Source: Calonectria ilicicola
Taxonomy: Eukaryota > Ascomycota > Sordariomycetes > Hypocreales > Nectriaceae
Length of the DNA: 64,000 nt
Reading direction: 5' to 3'
Assembly (NCBI GenBank): GCA_020809705.1
Contig: CP085835.1
Span: forward strand, 1,550,001 to 1,614,000
Positions 41,601-52,675 of this stretch are shown here, one piece after another. A model generated the notes under the pieces. The model did no database searches, was not told the origin of the DNA, and was given only the letters and a program-made list of their open reading frames with translations. Position 1 is the stretch's first letter. Every line of letters starts with the position of its first letter. The translations under genes were made by a program, and so were the position numbers.

Positions 41601-44059
41601 AGTATAACTTTATTTTTATTAAATAAAATACAATTAATTTTTTAATTTTAAGTATTTATTATAGATATTCTTATTATTTAATTATTAATATTTTTTTTAT
41701 TTTAAATAAGTATATTTTAAAGATTATTTAATTTAATATTTATTTAATCTATATTAATAATAAAAAGAAGAAAGGGGATTAATATTAAAATAATGTAAAA
41801 GTTAATAGTACTTAATATTATAAATATTTAAATAACTTTTATTAATATTATAAAATTAGTTTTAAATATAATATTATAATATAATACTTAATTAATCTTA
41901 AATAATAATATTAGCTTTAATAGGGCTTTTATTTAAAAGGTATTTATTATAAATATATTAATAGCTTCTATATTAAATAGAATACTTTAAAGGATTTTAT
42001 TAAAATAATATTCTTTAATAAGGAATATATTATTATTATTCTTTTTAAATAAATATTTAATTTTATATAAATCCTCTTTTATTAAAGTATATTTAAATAA
42101 TTATTTATAAAAAATAATAATTATATTCTTTTTTTATAAATATATTATTATATTAAATTATTTTATTTCTTTAATAGGGCTAGTAAGATTAATAATATAT
42201 TAATAATCTTTATTATATTTAATATTATTTTTAATATAAAGCTTCTCTTTTATAAATAATTTAAATATTTTAATAATCTTTAATATTATATTAAAATTAT
42301 TATTATTATTTTTTATTCTTTTATATAATATAAAGAAGACTTAGTACTTTTTATTTAATAAAGAAGTTTTATATTCTTATATATTAAACTAATTTTATTT
42401 ATATTATTAATATTCTTTTTTTAAGTACTTTATTAAGAAATATCTAATCTTTCTATAAATAAAATAATATTAAGGCTTATATTATTAATAATAATAATTT
42501 AATTAATATAATTAGTTATTATTATTATTATATTATTTATTTTAAGTAAATTAATAATTAATAAAATAAATAGTAATATTATATTATAAGTTTAACTTTC
42601 CATTTATTTTTATAATATTAATCAGCTTATAGATATTAGCTATTAATCCTTTAAAAATCCTTATATTTTAATATTTAATTATACTAATCTTTAGGATTTC
42701 ACTGATTATTATTAAAAAAATTTAATAAAGTTTTTTATTACTTTAATTATAATTATAAATATTTTAATAAATCTAATAAATCTTATTAATAAATATATTA
42801 AAATTCTTAAATATACTTTTATTAAAATTCTTATCTATTATATTATAAAGTATTATTATTAATAATTTATTATAATAATATTAAATTATATTAAAGATTT
42901 TAAAGTAAATCTTAATTATTTTATATATTATTTTATATAAAAGTTCCTTATTAAAAAGAAAATTAATATAATACTCTTTTACTTTACTACTAAATATTAT
43001 AAATAATACTTTTATATAATTATCTTTTAATATTATAATATATCTATACTTATCTTTAAAAATAATAATCTTAATAAACTAAAAGCTATAAAGCTTATTT
43101 ATATATTAATTATTATTAATATATATTTTATTTAACTTAATTAACTTCTTTATAATAAATTTATTTATACTTAAAATAAAGAGAATCTTTAATAAAGAAA
43201 GGATTATAATATTATTCTTATTTTTTTTAATAATATAAATATAAATATTTTCCTTATTTAATAAAGAAGGATAATAATCTAAGTTTATAGAAGTTAGATA
43301 AGATTAAAGGTAATTTTTAATTTATTTTTAAAAATATTAATATTTTTAAAGAAAAAATATTTTAAAATTCTTTTATTAAATTAATTATTCTTTTTATAAA
43401 AACTTTCTTTTTTTAATTTTAAAAATTATTTTAAAAGATTTTAATAAATTTATTATTTTCTTTAATAAATTATTTATAAATATTAATAATATAAATAATA
43501 TAATTATTAATTTCTTTTATTAATATATTATTAAAATTACCTAATAATAATTTTACTTTCTTTTAATTAATAATTAAATTATTATTATATTTTTAAATCT
43601 AAATAAAAAGATTATTTTTATTTTATTATTAATTAAAGCTAAATATAAAATAAATATTTTTATTTATTATTTTTATTTTTTAAAATAAATATATAAAAAA
43701 ATAATTATAAAAAAATAAAATCTAATAAATATAATTATAAAAATAATATAATAAAAAAAATTATTAAAATAAATAAAAATTAATATAATAATATAATAAA
43801 TAAAAAAGATTTCTAATCTTTAAATTTAATTAAAATATTAATCTTTACTTAATTTAATAATTCTTATAATAAATAAAAAATTTAAAAAAATCTAAAAAAT
43901 TTATTAAAAACTTTCCTTTCTAAATCTATATTAAACCTTATAAAAAGCTTACCTTTTATAAAATATCTATATATCTCTCTCTTAATATATCTTATCACAA
44001 CTACATCCAACATCTCTTCTTTAGATCTTAATTAATCTGTGGATTCTTCTATTAATTAG

Positions 44060-44244
44060 TATTAGATTTAAAGGGAAGGTGGGTTTTAGTACTAGTGCTA
44101 GGTCTCTAGGGTATGTATAAATCTTACTTGTTTTGCATCTATCTAGGCTAGCCTGTGGTGTTTATGTGTGTATGTGTGGGTCACCTGACCCACAGGGCTG
44201 CTGCCTAAAGCAGCCGAGCCTGCTGTTGCAGACTGGTTCCAACA
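44060..44244. repeat. Right LTR of element E (185 bp)
   Basis: Starts in mutated TATTAGATTT and ends with intact GGTTCCAACA. It carries the same palindrome and hairpin as the left LTR. As in the Ty3/gypsy copy A, the outer edges of the two LTRs are the least mutated parts. Confidence 0.92.
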
Positions 44245-45136
44245 ACTTAATTAATAATATTAATTATATTAATAAAAATTAATAATTCTTTATTACTTAA
44301 TTAAAAAATTATTAATTTAATATTTTTCTTTTTTTAATTAAAAATAACTTTAAAATATAATTAATCTAGCTAATTTATAATAAGATTTTATTAAAATTCT
44401 ATATATTAATTTTATAAATATTAAATTAAATAATAATAATTTTAAATTTTTTATATTAATATTTTATTTTAAATATATTAAGCTTTATTTTAACTTATAT
44501 TATCTTTTTAATTTTAAACTTTTTAAATTAAAGCTTTAAATATTATTTAAAAAATTATTTAATTTAAGTTTTAAATATATTTATTTTAAATCTTTTAAAA
44601 TAATATTTTTATAAAAAATATATATAATTTTATATATATAATTTAATAATTATAAAAATACTTTTTTTAATATTAATAATAAATATAATTAAAATATACT
44701 TTTTATTAAATATTAATATTATTAATAAATCTTTTTTTTAATTATAAAAATTTTTTTTTTTTAATTTTTAATAAAAATATATATTTTTTAATAAAAAATA
44801 TAATAATATAATATATAATAATTATTTTTATTATTATAAAAATTTAAAATAATATAAAATTCTTATAAATTATTTATATAATATTTTAATTTAATAAAAA
44901 TATATAAGCTACACTTACCACAATTATACATAATTTAACTAAAAATTTAAATATAATAAATTTATATATAAAATTAATAATATTTAAATTTTAATATAAT
45001 TTAGCTACAAAATAAAGAAATTGTAAATAAATTACAATATGAAAATAAGATACACCAGCAACGTAGATACAGGTTGTGTCACCATCTCTCCAGAGGAGAG
45101 GTGGGGGCCTGCCCCGACTGCCCGCTGTCGGCTTAG

Positions 45137-45643
45137 TCAGTCAACCCACCGGGTACTCTTCAACAATACCTTTTGAAATGCTAGACATGGGTTGCTATCA
45201 TCCATTGTCATACTGTACATAGGATAACGGGTTGCCATTGTCGGATAGTGCCATAGCACTACGAGAGGTGCTGAGAATACGCCCGAAGGCTTGCATAAAT
45301 ATGCTACATTGTAGTTGCATATCTTCCTGTCGGTTTTCGTCGCTGAGGTTATAGCATCGGAAACATCCTGCACAAATTTATCCCAATGTTGATTGATGGT
45401 TGGGCAGTGCGACGGCCATGTTGTCCTGTTTCTGCCTTCTTTCATCCACTGAGAAATTGGCTCTGAGGCCTTGATTTGTGGAGGAATTTTTTGACTGTGA
45501 AGAGATTTCAGATGAGCTCTATCTGCGGGTCTGGTGACTTGAGACAACACGTAGTCAAGATGGTTCGTGGCCGAGGTAGTGCCCCGACCTAAGTCGTGGA
45601 CAAGAGCCTGGATGGGGGAACCCATAACTATTCGACTAGACAA
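45137..45643 (-). pseudogene. Hypothetical gene remnant truncated by the transposon edge
   Basis: A 168-codon frame on the minus strand begins MSSRIVMGSPIQ and runs leftward into the terminus of the DNA transposon. Its last five codons and stop (from 45155 down) are transposon sequence, so the natural C-terminus is missing. The product is a plausible soluble protein with several W and C residues in the second half (for example WPSHCPTINQHWDKF near residues 76-90). I recognise no family. It may also lack upstream exons. If the frame is a real gene, the element inserted into it or deleted its 3' part. A chance frame is possible. Confidence 0.35.
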
Positions 45644-47025
45644 AGAGCTCTACATAGAAATGAAACAGACAGATTCGTGCAATTATGGCCGTCAATTGAT
45701 CATTTATTTGAGAATCATCTATCTGTTTGACCATGTCTATAGACTATGTGTTGCACACGAATGACATTGATTGCATTCTCCCATGTTGCAAGGGGGGCTG
45801 CGGTGAAGGCAAGCAAGCAATTAAACAAGCAAGTTAGAAAGCGAACAAGTGAGTAGATGACGAGGTGAGCAAGCAAGCCAATGCATCTCTGTCAGCTGGT
45901 TACAGCGGTGCCACAAGTTGTTAGACTTGTCCACTCCCGATTTGCCTACCATGAACAAATAACAAACAGAGAACGACTTTTTCCCTTACAAAAACATAAC
46001 CACAGACACACACGCACGCACACACACATTCACTAAGAGAGATAGAGATAGAGAGACTTGTTTCCTCTCGTTTTGCTCGTCATGAGCAACCAACAACAGC
46101 GCCAGTGTACCATGCCTCCCCCTTCTGTTTCTCGTACTAACAGGAATCAGCTCATATTGATTAGAAAAGCTACTAAGAAATCGGGTTATGTCAGCTGTTG
46201 ATCATCGGTCGGGTTGGATCACAGGTCCAGTTTCCCCCCGGGATGAGAGGCTCATCCGAAGATTGTCTGTCATAGTGTACGGCTTGGGCATCACGTGTGT
46301 CATCGATATATGCTTTACATATTTGCCACTAGGCCTCGGATTCACCAACTACATCACGGAGGGATTTAAGTATTCTCTTGGGAAAAGCAACACTGGTTCT
46401 GTCATTCTTGAGGAATTGGAACTAAGATTCCTTCCGCTGAGGAAGGTAGGATAGCGAAAATGAAAGGATTGGTTGGGGTCACTTTTTGGAGTTTGGACTT
46501 TAGGTTCTCTCCGAACAAGAGGTTAAGATCCGATCCAAGTTTGAATTCACGACGAAAGTAGATGAGGTCCAACACCCAAACTTGAGGCAATCAACGTCCT
46601 TGTCGCTCTCAATGACGCATCTGCGAAAGAAACGACAACGCAACGGTGTGTGCAGGCTGTTCTGCTATGTCAACGCATGGTCTTTGTAATTGTGGCGGTA
46701 ATGAGTAAATATTAGGGGTCTTGGGAGACAATACCAGTGATGTTTGACACGCCTAGTCGCCCGCAGCGAGGAGGCAATGGAGGAATTTGAACAAAAAAGG
46801 CAATTCAAACTCATGGAGCTTTATTAATATTAAAATGAATCCCAGGTATTTTTGTACGTTTCAATGAGCCAAGGGATTCTATTTCCATGATCTCACACTT
46901 TCTCTTCCCTTCCTCACCTGCTCACCCATTCGCTGATCCACCCCTGACCACGTCGGGCAAAGAAAGGCTCATGCGTCCCGTTTGCACCGATTGACATCTG
47001 GTGTAAGCTCATTTTTGCTAAGGTA
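45644..47025. other. Intergenic region with simple repeats
   Basis: Holds an imperfect GCAA-type repeat (about 45,806-45,876), a CA-rich microsatellite (about 46,001-46,028) and a GAGATA-type run (about 46,036-46,055). A frame of 88 codons starts at 46188 but shows no recognisable features. No convincing gene is visible. Confidence 0.5.
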
Positions 47026-47412
47026 CTAAGGTGCAAATTCTGCGCTGTTATCGGGCTCAGGGGATGCATCAGCCTCAAAGAGCGGTTCGGGCTCGCTGCT
47101 ATCAGAGCATGAGGAGCACTTGCGCCGAAGAGTCGAGGGCGAGTCGGCGTTGTAGGCGTTGATATTAATATGAATCTCCGGAGTGATGGGATTTGAAGTA
47201 CTCATGGACCAAGTGTCACAGATTGCATCGACAATGCGGGAACGAAGCATCTGTGTGAAGAACTCTTGTGAAGAAGAGACAGTATTTGGCAGCTCAACAC
47301 CGATATGAATAACGGAAGGAGAATCGTGTGTGGAAGACGAATAGTATTTCTGGCTCTGGCTCGCCGAGTTTGAATTGGTGGTATAAAGGTCGGGGCCGCC
47401 TGGTCGTGTTCT
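47026..47412 (-). CDS. Hypothetical acidic, serine-rich protein, C-terminal exon
   Basis: The minus strand is open for 129 codons (47412 to the stop at 47026-47028). The encoded residues look like genuine protein: a Ser/Gln-rich start, a mixed hydrophobic segment with VIHIGVELPNT and FFTQMLRSRIVDAICDTW, then an acidic Ser/Pro/Glu-rich tail with CSSCSDSSEPEPLFEAD. The first methionine in frame is at 47250 (MLRSRIV), but the coherent frame extends upstream of it. Either translation starts there or this is the last exon of a spliced gene whose earlier exons lie to the right; a possible acceptor is GACCAG at about 47,394-47,399. No family is recognised. Confidence 0.4.
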   Translation of the reverse strand, partial: RTRPGGPDLYTTNSNSASQSQKYYSSSTHDSPSVIHIGVELPNTVSSSQEFFTQMLRSRIVDAICDTWSMSTSNPITPEIHININAYNADSPSTLRRKCSSCSDSSEPEPLFEADASPEPDNSAEFAP

Positions 47413-48684
47413 TCACCAAGACATCAAAATCTTTCGATTCGGTTCTCTGGCTCTCCCAGTTTTCACCCATCTGCTCCACTCTGAAGATGGAAGCTCCCCT
47501 GCGACCGGAGCCAGCGAACCATCCAGCCTGCCCTCCCTCCTCTCACCCTCACACGTTTCTCTACCTCAATCTACTCTCTCCACCATGCCTCGCGGCCCCG
47601 GCTGGTGACTCTACAAAACACCAAACCCACTCGTCTGCCTCCTTACTACCCTTCCAGCAACGACATTTGTCAATTGAATCACAATGTCAGCGCTTCTTGA
47701 GCGCCACCTAATTCAAAACCTTCAACCTTGAACGCCTTGTCTGCACCATCACTCGTCACATTCATCAATAGGCGGGTCTTGCACACACGTTGGTACAAAA
47801 TGCATTTTCTCCGCTTGCCAGCTTTCATAAGCTCTCCTTTCTTCTCTTCTCATTTACACGAACCCCTCGGCTGTGCTAGCGGCCCCACTCGCCATTTTGT
47901 CCTGTCTGGGCTGTGTTTTAAATGATCTTGCAACTATGCAGGATGTGCATATTCCTTTGTACAGGAAATAGGTGAATTTCTGCTCCTTTAAAGGACAGCT
48001 GCAACCTACCTGGTCACCCAAGCGAGCACCATGGTTATTGTCTAGAGAAATGAAAGATCACAAAAAGGTTTCTTTTTCATGTACATCCCTTCTGATCTTA
48101 GTAAGTTTTCAGCAGATAACAAGTGAAGAGCGGTAAAATGATAGACCAAGGTAGTTGCCATACATCTACGTCCAATCAGACAGGCTAACAAACAAAAAGT
48201 CGTATGGCGGATGATCAAAAGAACGCAAAGTAGTTATTCAGATATAGTGGAACGAGCCAAAAACGCACTTCATTTGATTTGCCGTACTACTTTCCATACC
48301 CTCCGCCCCTCAGCAATTTTCATTTCATGATTTGGCTAGACAACGCATCCCACATTCACTCTCCCAAAATGGCATCGTAACCAAGTTATTGGGCACGCTA
48401 GTTTCAATCCAAGTGGCGTGGCGTGCGCCGTTGTCGTTGAGGTCGTGTTAGGGGAAAGCTTGGCTCACACTAGATGGCGATCACAATAACTTGCTTCACC
48501 GAAATGTCTAGAATCAAAACCTAATAAAAAGACAAACATTCCACAATCCACTAGCAGAAATCTTCCCCCTAATCTTCCACAGCTTTATTAGCCTCGCTTT
48601 GTCGAACTAATTGTAGTTTACGAATCTCTTGAACCCACATCCTCCGTTTATGCACAGAGCGTCACGTTGTACTCCTGATCCAAC
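47413..48684. other. Intergenic region with a pyrimidine-rich stretch
   Basis: The plus strand is strongly C/T-rich from about 47,500 to 47,680, resembling a fungal promoter or 5' untranslated leader for a rightward transcript. CCACCATGCCTCGCGG near 47,581 could be a start, but no exon chain can be followed from it. The last 200 bases before 48685 are the likely promoter of the small secreted protein gene. Nothing else is visible. Confidence 0.45.
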
Positions 48685-48939
48685 ATGCAATTCTTGGTCA
48701 TCGCCGCACTTGCGATTGCGAGTGTGCAGGCATGCGGCGTCACTTACCACCCGTCGCGTGGGGTAAAACCTCAGGTCTGGGCGTGTATAAAATCGTGCAA
48801 AGATGTGATGAGCGCGATTCCGAAGTCTATTAGTTGCTCTGTCAATTCCGAAATTGTCATTACATGCTCTTGTCCTACTGATGGGTGTGGTAGTATCACC
48901 ACCCCTCAGTTCGAATCATATTGCCAAATCGAAATTTAG
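48685..48939 (+). CDS. Small secreted cysteine-rich protein (effector candidate)
   Basis: A single-exon 84-residue protein. Residues 1-16 (MQFLVIAALAIASVQA) are a typical signal peptide with a hydrophobic core and an A-x-A-like cleavage context (S-V-Q-A). The mature part of about 68 residues has eight cysteines, at 17, 34, 38, 51, 61, 63, 68 and 80, an even number suited to four disulfides. The central C-x3-C-x12-C-x9-C-x-C spacing recalls the first half of fungal CFEM domains, but the conserved aspartate and the last CFEM cysteines are not in place, so membership is doubtful. No membrane anchor or lipid signal follows. The gene lies 3.5 kb from the AT-rich block, a usual place for effectors in plant-associated fungi. 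Function is not known; secretion is a strong inference. Confidence 0.75.
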   Translation: MQFLVIAALAIASVQACGVTYHPSRGVKPQVWACIKSCKDVMSAIPKSISCSVNSEIVITCSCPTDGCGSITTPQFESYCQIEI

Positions 48940-50205
48940 GATTGCTCATTCAATATAAGACTGGGGATGCTGAGCAGATATCAAGTACGTACCCTGTTTG
49001 TATATGATTTGGTTAGCTATTGTTAAAAGACGGGGTTCACTAACAATTTCACAAGCAATCGTGCACCGAGATGCTTGCTTGCGAGAGGATTTTTTTTTTT
49101 TTTTGTTACGTATGACGACCAGTGCTGCCATAGAACAAACAAACTTGATTTAAACTTGAACACTCGCCAATTTTGGCGAAAGAAATAAGAGATTCAATTA
49201 AGTGGTCTGGTCCAAATAAACTTCGATTTTCTTTCTCTGATAATATGGTTGGTTTTCTCAGAGAATGACACTTGTAAAATGGTTTCTGATTTCTCTCTAG
49301 TAGTCTATTGAATTGGTGTGGTTTTTCAAGACTTAAACTACTTCCATGAAATAGGTATTCGATACGTGGTTGCTTCATGGTGAGCAATTTCGTAGGTCAA
49401 ATGGCTTTGGTCATGGAGTTAATATCCTGTTAGATGACTTCTCCGTGCCAATAAGTTAGTTCAAAGTATCCCCACGTACCCTGAATCATAACAGCGCCGT
49501 ATAGAAAGCTTGAACCGATGGCATCACGAAATCATTCCATACGACGTTTTGGTACGAATATGAATATATTAAAGTACTCTAATACTTACTTTTTTGGATT
49601 TTATTTGTGTATTAACTTATGCTTAGTGTATTAAATTATATTTATAATTATGGCTTAATAAACATGATTTATTGGCGACGGCAAGAATAACGTAGAGACA
49701 TGTAACCGTCCATCCCTTTAAGTGCACTAAGTCTGGAATTGCATACGTGTGATGGCATTGGCCAATCCTTTACCAATATTATGGAAATGAAACATGAAGC
49801 CCCACCAAATGCAAGTACGTACACAAGTTCCTTCGGTATTACTATGGGTCTGCACGCTTACCACAGTCATTGCTGCAGTTCTGCGATCCTGATTGAGCGA
49901 GCCTCCGCGGGCCTGGCCCTGCCCTCACACATTCTGCGTCATAGTCTCATTCTTAAAAATTGTTCAAAATGGGTGGTGTTAACTTCTTCCTGATCATTGG
50001 AATCCCCTTTCGCACTGCTCAAGGATCTCCGGTCTGACCACGGAAGAGCTTGTGGTACAACGCTCTGAATTCATGAGTGTGGGGACAATTGTCACCCGCG
50101 ACGTCTACTAGCCCATTTCCCTCTAAATCTCTCTCCCAGGCTGCAAATCCTCTGCAGGAGTCCTTACGATCCAATTCTCATCCATTACTGGCCTAAGATC
50201 CCATC
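48940..50205. other. Intergenic region
   Basis: No convincing gene. There is a T15-type homopolymer near 49,090-49,104 and an AT-richer patch at 49,550-49,670. The stretch 50,110-50,160 is pyrimidine-rich and is probably the promoter or leader of the N-acetyltransferase gene. Short frames here (such as 49739-49993) lack recognisable features. Confidence 0.5.
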
Positions 50206-51252
50206 ATGTCGTGCAACCCTGCGCCCACGGCCCTTACCCAGCTTGCGTTAGATGAGGACAGCCGCCCACGCTACAGCGATGTGGAGTTGCGCCACTACTT
50301 TGAGTACATCAAGCTTCCACAAAGGTATCTGGACTCGATTGTGCTGAAAGACGCTACCCGGGCCGGAACCAAAGAGCATGGACTGCCCTTCTTGCGGGCT
50401 CTGACACGGCACCACGTATGCAATGTCCCTTTCGATAATCTCGTACTTCACTATTCCGCACACAAGACCGTCACACTTGACCTGGCGGAGCTCTATACTA
50501 AGATAGTTCGCCGGCGCCTAGGCGGGCGATGTATGGAGAACAATACTTTCTTCGGGACCGTCCTTCGCTCGCTCGGCTACGAAGTGCGTAATTGCGGAGG
50601 CCGGGTGGCGCGGGTAATGAGTCCCTACCCAGAAGTCCGTCGCAATCAGAGCAACACATATGATGGGTGGAACCACATGCTGAACCTTGTGCGGCTGGAT
50701 GACGAGTGGTACGTCATAGATGTAGGAATGGGCTCAATGGGCCCCAACCTCCCCGTTCCGCTGCGCGATGGATTCGAGACGACCAGTATCGCCCCACGTT
50801 TGATTCGCATTCAGTTACGCTCTATACCTGAGTCGTACGCAAACAAATCCGCCAACGCCACAGGAGCGCCTAAAATGTGGTGCTTTGATGTCTGCCACAA
50901 GCCATTCGATGTCACCAGGAATGAGTGGGTGCCGGTCTACTGCTTCACGGAAACAGAATTTTTGCCCCAAGACTACGAAGTCATGTCCTGGTACACGTCG
51001 ACGAACCCGAATTCATTCTTTACCAGATACGTCACCTGCACGAAGATGCTCATGGACAAGGACGAGGAGATGATTGTGGGTAATGTTACCTTATTCAAAG
51101 ATACGGTGACAGAAACCATCGGCGCCAATCGCAAGGTGATTACGGAGTGCAAGACTGAAGATGAGCGTTTGCAGGCTCTAGCTGAAACATTCAACGTGTA
51201 TCTGACAGACGAGGAGAAGAAGGGGATTCCAGATGAAAGGAAATTAGTGTGA
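50206..51252 (+). CDS. Arylamine N-acetyltransferase family protein
   Basis: An intronless gene for 348 residues, within the usual size of fungal members. The family transfers an acyl group from acyl-CoA to aromatic amines, hydrazines or hydroxylamines in the cytosol by a ping-pong mechanism. All three catalytic residues are present: Cys109 in RLGGRCMENN, His157 in GWNHMLNLV and Asp172 in YVIDVGMG. The PFDNL motif (75-79) and the C-terminal EDERLQALAETFNVYL are also typical. In Fusarium, relatives prefer malonyl-CoA and detoxify plant benzoxazolinone-derived aminophenols. Whether this copy is an acetyl- or malonyltransferase cannot be told. It stands alone, with no detoxification cluster around it, though an MFS exporter lies 11 kb away. 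Confidence 0.95.
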   Translation: MSCNPAPTALTQLALDEDSRPRYSDVELRHYFEYIKLPQRYLDSIVLKDATRAGTKEHGLPFLRALTRHHVCNVPFDNLVLHYSAHKTVTLDLAELYTKIVRRRLGGRCMENNTFFGTVLRSLGYEVRNCGGRVARVMSPYPEVRRNQSNTYDGWNHMLNLVRLDDEWYVIDVGMGSMGPNLPVPLRDGFETTSIAPRLIRIQLRSIPESYANKSANATGAPKMWCFDVCHKPFDVTRNEWVPVYCFTETEFLPQDYEVMSWYTSTNPNSFFTRYVTCTKMLMDKDEEMIVGNVTLFKDTVTETIGANRKVITECKTEDERLQALAETFNVYLTDEEKKGIPDERKLV

Positions 51253-52675
51253 GGGCTAATATAAGAGAGGGATCAGCAACATGATCATTGCGATTCAGGC
51301 AATTCGGTTGTTAGTTGGGTTAAGCATGTGCTGCTTAACCAACCAAGTGTCGATCCAAGATCAAATGAGAGCACAAGAACATATGGCCGCCCGTCAACCA
51401 AAGCCAGTATGAGTCCCAGAGGCAGTGACCGTCGAGAATGTCAATGCACTGGGACAGTCACCAAAAGGATCTTGGAGCGTGCTTCTCGGTAAGCAGCACG
51501 TCCCAATTAATGAATAGTCTGACAGATATTTCACTCGCCATCGTATGCAGTTTCAGCCTGGCAAAGTCAGTAATTACGCGAGCCAGCATCGGTCCTGACA
51601 TGATAGAGGTGGATGGAGCCGCCAATCAGGACTACTGTTCGTTCATTTTTGCAGAATAGGTGGGCGAAAACCGTGGCCAGAATACGAGGAATTAGGATAT
51701 ACTCCATTGGAGAGAAAGAAGAAAAGATCAGACACCGAAAACTTCAAGCTTCACAATACCATTGAAGACCTCAGGAATACCTCTTCTCGATCGCAGAACA
51801 TACCCTCAAGTTACGACCTATTGGCCAACCCCTTCGATCAGCGTCGAACCAAAACTGGGTTGTGAAAATAAAGAAAGGCAACAAATTGAGAACTGTGGCA
51901 CCATAAAATTAAGAGAAGGGAGCTCGGCCAAGAGGATGTGTACAAGTGCCTCTCTTTTCCAGTCCCAAGGGACTTCAGTGGGCGTACATTAGTAGAAGCA
52001 GAGCGCGACGAGCCAAAATTGAGCACGACGTATATGGCCATATCCGGGTTTTGAAAAAGAAATCCTCAACAATTCACCATCTGTACCAAGCAACAAGGTC
52101 GGTAGCCAGGAGATGTATATGAGCTACGATGCCTCTTATTTCGATGTGTGCAAGATGTAGCTGGCGGAGCAAAGATTGCGACAAAAGGGGCTGAAGGGTT
52201 AAGAGGGAACTCCCAACAAAATGCCGATTTTAACTCATGATGGTGACCCGACCTGCCTGTTGTCTAGGTAGACACTGTATATTCTCTTGCTCGTGTGGGG
52301 CAGAGACAGTCGCTCTTCCAAAAATAAAATTGGCTGTCATGCGCAAATGTTATGCTTTCAGTACTTCTCCTGAACCAACAACTTTAATCCCAAAACTGCA
52401 GGTCCCAAGTGCTAAGTATATGAGACTCACAAAGATTTAAAATGAACTAACGTCCATTTTCTCTGTTCGCTTTCTGCCCATTCCATTGGCAAGAGAAGTT
52501 GTTGAATTGATCGCTGCCATGAGTTGTCCAGAGGAGTCATGTGATGTATTTTTAGATAATCTGCCCGGAGCAGCAGATCGCTATTCCACAGCACAACCGA
52601 ACTGGAGATTAGCTTGAGGCAAGCACACATTTGGTAGGCCATAGGCATTGGTGTCGTTTGTCCGAAAATCTATTG
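51253..52675. other. Intergenic region
   Basis: The first 100 bases are the likely terminator region of the N-acetyltransferase gene. Several frames of 65-75 codons occur on both strands, but none shows a motif, signal peptide or consistent splice chain. Nothing convincing is seen. Confidence 0.5.

Larger units (their letters stand above)
38490..44244. mobile_element. LTR retrotransposon E nested in DNA-transposon copy 2
   Basis: Two 185-bp LTRs (38490-38674 and 44060-44244) have the termini TGTTGG and CCAACA, and the perfect 5-bp duplication ACTTA flanks the element (38485-38489 and 44245-44249). The 5.4-kb interior is AT-rich with no surviving frame, and I could not find a reverse transcriptase motif, so Ty1/copia versus Ty3/gypsy and the strand are open. 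A truncated relative lies at 27050-28620. The outer parts of both LTRs keep normal composition. Confidence 0.9.
1..45155. other. AT-rich, RIP-degraded transposon block (AT isochore)
   Basis: Almost the whole stretch is A and T, and neither strand holds an open frame of 60 codons. Islands with normal base composition survive only at transposon ends, for example near 2085-2116, 8150-8245, 11085-11130, 15930-16000, 38500-38680 and 44080-44244. Differences between repeat copies are overwhelmingly C-to-T and G-to-A. This is the signature of repeat-induced point mutation, known from Pezizomycotina, and such DNA is usually constitutive heterochromatin. The block stops sharply at about 45,155. Its left end lies outside the window. 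Confidence 0.93.
36852..45155. mobile_element. DNA-transposon-like family C, copy 2, split by a nested LTR element
   Basis: It is colinear with 8587-11130 from 36852 to 38489 and again from 44245 to 45155. The left end of the family is missing or replaced by the SINE-like sequence. The right terminus is better preserved than in copy 1 and ends ACCCACCGGGTA at 45155, exactly where normal genomic composition starts. The terminus contains a CCTCTCC/AGAGG hairpin and a run of G/C blocks. The element at 38490-44244 interrupts it. Confidence 0.75.

Noticed and set aside
42479..42500. Possible reverse transcriptase catalytic box in element E
   Set aside because: Only AT-rich triplet runs; no neighbouring motif supports it, so the class of E was left open.
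1..45155. CRISPR-like regularly spaced repeats
   Set aside because: The tandem arrays found are head-to-tail minisatellites without spacers, and the organism is a fungus.
46188..46454. 88-codon plus-strand frame
   Set aside because: No motif, signal peptide or splice evidence, and it overlaps another short frame on the opposite strand.
47328..47711. 127-codon plus-strand frame
   Set aside because: Overlaps the more protein-like minus-strand frame, and its composition reflects a C/T-rich leader.
50248..51194. Minus-strand and alternative-frame ORFs inside the N-acetyltransferase gene
   Set aside because: Shadows of a strong coding frame with all catalytic residues.
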